From: an uncultured Carnobacterium sp. | GTDB taxonomy: Bacteria > Bacillota > Bacilli > Lactobacillales > Aerococcaceae | Assembly (NCBI GenBank): GCA_937923125.1 | Contig: CALALK010000026.1 | Location: 1 to 16,065 of the forward strand | Length of the DNA stretch: 16,065 nucleotides | Reading direction: 5' to 3' | Shown: in pieces, positions 14,020 through 16,065 of the stretch | Numbering within the stretch: position 1 is the stretch's first letter | Layout: every line of letters starts with the position of its first letter | The notes under the pieces: generated by a model | The model's input: the letters and a program-made list of their open reading frames with translations, nothing else | What the model was told of the DNA's origin: nothing | The model's database searches: none | Translations under genes and position numbers: made by a program

Positions 14020-15117
14020 ATGAATATCGTTAGAACGAAAACGGGAGAGTTAATTCATGCCACACAAATTAAGGAAGATGAAGTTTATTTTTGCCCGGAA
14101 TGCGGGGAAGAAGTAACAAAGAAGGTTTCTAGAAATGGAGTTGTTTTCTTTTCGCATATGCCTAAAAAACATCGTCAGGAAGAAACAATCGCACATCAAG
14201 AGGGGAAACATTTATTGCTGGAGAGTTTAAAGAGCCATGGATTTCATGCAGAACTCGAACCTTATGTAGCGTCTATTGAACAAATTCCGGATATTGTCGT
14301 GACAGAAGGAGAACGTGCGTGGTGCATCGAGTATCAATGCAGTGTGATTCCTACAGAAGAAATTATGGAGCGAACACGACATTTGGGAGAGATTGGCATG
14401 TCGGTTGACTGGGTTTTAGGGGAGAATTATGAGAGTCAGCATAAATTGACGGACACCTTTAGTTACTTAATGAAGTATCATCCACAACTCGGGAATTTCC
14501 TTATTTTCTTTGTGAATGGTGAGATGATTTTTCATACGCAAATCAAGGTGAAGCCTCGCTCGCAGCAGATGACGTTTCAAGTCGTACGAGTGCCGCTCTT
14601 AGCGTTCTCATGGAAAAAATGGAGAAAGCTCGTCAAAGATTCACTTCCAGTAAAAGCGCACTTGAAGCCAGATGGGGCGATAGAATGGACACCAAGAGAT
14701 ACGATGCTCTTTAAGAAATTAGCCTCTCCGCTCACGAGGGCCTTTCTCGTGAAGTTATATCGATGTAGGCAAACGCTGGAAGATTTGCCCAGCCGTTTCT
14801 TGACTTTTCCGATTTATACGGAGACGTTTAAAGTACCCAATCTTGTCTGGAAGGGCCATGCGTGGATCCTGTTGGAACAAATGGCTTTTTCAGGAGACGT
14901 TGAAATGATGGATTTTGTAAAGCGAGTGGAAGAAGTTTGGCGCCCGCTCATGCGTCCCGTTCCAAATCCCAAAAGCCAGATGGAGGCGTGTCTCTGGGAG
15001 CTGTTAGATGAGCTTTTAGCCGACAAGAAAATCAAGCTAGGGTATCCAAAATCAAAAATGAACCGTTTGCAAAAGAAGGGTGATTTTGGTAAAATATTAG
15101 TGAGTGTAGAGGGATGA
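14020..15117 (+). CDS. coiA: Competence protein CoiA family, nuclease-like
   Basis: CoiA is needed for DNA processing or recombination during natural transformation in streptococci; its biochemical activity is not firmly established. The 365-residue protein has a zinc-finger-like start FCPECGEEV (24-32, Cys25/Cys28) ending in FFSH (43-46). HQEGKHLLLESL (59-70) follows, and then PDIV (90-93) and IEYQCS (103-108). These give the Asp91/Glu104/Gln106 pattern of a degenerate PD-(D/E)xK nuclease core. I chose ATG 14020 over the in-frame GTG at 14011 because TTGAGGTG (14005-14012) fits as its ribosome binding site. The C-terminal half is less conserved and has no motif I recognise. No clear ComX or SigH box is seen in the short upstream gap. 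Competence in this strain is not proven by this gene alone. Confidence 0.88.
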   Translation: MNIVRTKTGELIHATQIKEDEVYFCPECGEEVTKKVSRNGVVFFSHMPKKHRQEETIAHQEGKHLLLESLKSHGFHAELEPYVASIEQIPDIVVTEGERAWCIEYQCSVIPTEEIMERTRHLGEIGMSVDWVLGENYESQHKLTDTFSYLMKYHPQLGNFLIFFVNGEMIFHTQIKVKPRSQQMTFQVVRVPLLAFSWKKWRKLVKDSLPVKAHLKPDGAIEWTPRDTMLFKKLASPLTRAFLVKLYRCRQTLEDLPSRFLTFPIYTETFKVPNLVWKGHAWILLEQMAFSGDVEMMDFVKRVEEVWRPLMRPVPNPKSQMEACLWELLDELLADKKIKLGYPKSKMNRLQKKGDFGKILVSVEG

Positions 15118-15208
15118 AAAGGCAAATATAGATAATTATGGTAACTGTATATCCAATTATTTAATCCTTTCAACTATAATTGCAAAAGGCATTTATAGAC
15201 ATAATTAT
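15117..15208 (+). repeat. Imperfect direct repeat pair downstream of coiA
   Basis: Bases 15117-15139 and 15184-15208 share AAAAGGCA, then TATAGA, then TAATTAT, with two mismatches and a two-base insertion. The first copy overlaps the last base of the coiA stop codon. The second lies in the uridine phosphorylase leader. No terminator for coiA is visible here. Confidence 0.5.
15175..15180 (+). promoter_or_regulatory. Possible -10 box of the uridine phosphorylase promoter
   Basis: A perfect TATAAT, but no good -35 at the right distance. If used, RNA would start near 15187, leaving a leader of about 136 bases. Confidence 0.4.
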
Positions 15209-15210
15209 TT

Positions 15211-15316
15211 GATGAAGATTTGTCATCATCCTCCTATCTGGGGCTGTGGAAAAACCATGGCCCCTTCCTAGTTTGCTAGGGCAATATCAGGGCACGGTTA
15301 GTGCAAGGAAAGGAAG
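15211..15316 (+). promoter_or_regulatory. Structured 5' leader of the uridine phosphorylase gene, possible cis-regulatory RNA
   Basis: Four hairpins can form in order. GATGA (15211-15215) pairs with TCATC (15223-15227). A ten-pair stem at 15240-15249/15255-15264 surrounds AAAAA, with GGGGC/GCCCC at its base. CCTAG (15267-15271) pairs with CTAGG (15276-15280). GCAC (15292-15295) pairs with GTGC (15301-15304). CTTCCT (15264-15269) can instead pair with the Shine-Dalgarno AGGAAG (15311-15316), so two alternative folds could open or close translation. It matches no riboswitch class I can recall. Confidence 0.45.
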
Positions 15317-15322
15317 TTTTTC

Positions 15323-16065
15323 ATGAAATATTCAGAAGAAGGATTACAATATCATATCCATACACGTAAAGGCGATGTAGGTCGTTATGTGATTTTACCA
15401 GGGGACCCAAAACGTTGCGCGAAAATCGCAGAACATTTTGAAGATGCAAAACTAGTGGCTGATAATCGCGAGTACGTGACATACACAGGATACTTGGATG
15501 GAGAAAAAGTCAGTGTGACATCAACAGGGATTGGTGGACCATCTGCTGCAATCGCACTTGAAGAATTAGTGCGCAGTGGTGCAGATACTTTTGTCCGTGT
15601 TGGAACATGTGGCGGAATTGATATCGACGTTAAAGGTGGCGATATCGTGATTGCGACAGGTGCGATTCGTACAGAAGGAACAACACGTGAGTACGCACCA
15701 ATCGAATTCCCAGCGATTGCCAACTACGATGTAGTAACAGCATTGCTAAAGGCTGGTAAAGACTTAGGTTACACAACACATGCAGGCGTTGTTCAATGTA
15801 AAGATTCTTTCTACGGACAACACGAACCACAAGTGATGCCAGTTAGCTATGACTTGCAAAATAAATGGGAAGCTTGGAAACGTCTTGGAGTGAAGGCTTC
15901 TGAAATGGAATCTGCAGCGTTGTTTGTAGTAGCAAGCCACTTAGGCGTTCGCGTTGGATCTACTTTCCTAGTAGTAGGAAACCAAGAACGAGAAGCGGCA
16001 GGTTTATCAAACCCAATCGTTCACGATACAGAAGCAGCGATTAAAGTAGCAGTAGAAGCACTTCG
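15323..16065 (+). CDS. udp: Uridine phosphorylase, 3' end outside window
   Basis: Enzyme of pyrimidine salvage that splits uridine with phosphate into uracil and ribose-1-phosphate. The frame is open from ATG 15323 to the window end (247 codons); the family is about 255-260 residues, so only a few are missing. Nucleoside phosphorylase I features are GDPKR (27-31), [17 protein letters not shown] (66-82), RVGTCGG (92-98) and the signature SEMESAALF (193-201). The stretch CKDSFYGQH (159-167) followed by MPV points to the Gram-positive uridine phosphorylase group and not to DeoD or Pfs. Gln166 matches the uracil-contacting glutamine of E. coli Udp, but the partner arginine two residues later is Glu here. 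Start: AGGAAG (15311-15316), six bases before ATG. Preceded by a structured leader. Confidence 0.87.
   Translation, partial: MKYSEEGLQYHIHTRKGDVGRYVILPGDPKRCAKIAEHFEDAKLVADNREYVTYTGYLDGEKVSVTSTGIGGPSAAIALEELVRSGADTFVRVGTCGGIDIDVKGGDIVIATGAIRTEGTTREYAPIEFPAIANYDVVTALLKAGKDLGYTTHAGVVQCKDSFYGQHEPQVMPVSYDLQNKWEAWKRLGVKASEMESAALFVVASHLGVRVGSTFLVVGNQEREAAGLSNPIVHDTEAAIKVAVEAL

Noticed and set aside
15211..15316. Purine or preQ1 riboswitch before the uridine phosphorylase gene
   Set aside because: The conserved core sequences of those classes that I know are not present.

Overview
This window looks like chromosomal DNA from a low-GC Gram-positive bacterium, most likely order Lactobacillales. A Carnobacteriaceae/Granulicatella-like genome is my best guess, from protein style only; no database was searched. 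The evidence is strong AGGAGG-type ribosome binding sites, TTGNNN/TATAAT-type promoters, many hairpin-plus-T-tract terminators, a T-box leader before an aminoacyl-tRNA synthetase, a zinc-free L31 protein, oleate hydratase and CoiA. All genes are on the + strand except one membrane protein gene (popT).

Layout. (1) 1-2166: the tail of the methionine-binding lipoprotein gene metQ, then metN and metI, which together encode a methionine ABC importer, closed by a terminator. (2) 2180-2521: a small MazG-type nucleotide pyrophosphohydrolase. (3) 2540-8625: a promoter and proline-type T-box leader, then proS (the archaeal/eukaryotic-type enzyme without the bacterial editing insert), galT, tsaB, a tandem-domain rimI and tsaD. 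I see no terminator or clear promoter between these five genes, so they may form one transcript under proline-tRNA control. (4) 8631-9016: rpmE2 (ribosomal protein L31 type B) with its own promoter, a two-hairpin leader and a terminator. (5) 9017-9485: a gene-free stretch of unusual structure. It holds a long imperfect inverted repeat with internal hairpins, a possible pseudoknot, a perfect 40-bp palindrome built from four copies of one half-site, and a perfect 22-bp palindrome. (6) 9486-10441: popT (DUF368 family, undecaprenyl-phosphate recycling) on the - strand. (7) 10478-13994: a fatty-acid group with a DegV/FakB-type fatty-acid-binding protein, a TetR-type regulator and oleate hydratase. 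(8) 14020-15117: coiA, a competence-associated nuclease-like protein. (9) 15118-16065: a structured leader and a uridine phosphorylase gene that runs off the window.

The genes are mostly housekeeping: methionine uptake, proline charging, t6A modification of tRNA, ribosomal protein modification, lipid-carrier recycling and unsaturated fatty-acid detoxification. I found no CRISPR array, prophage, transposase, tRNA or rRNA gene. The parts least explained by known families are the 9017-9485 region, the fused double GNAT RimI protein, and the leader of the uridine phosphorylase gene.
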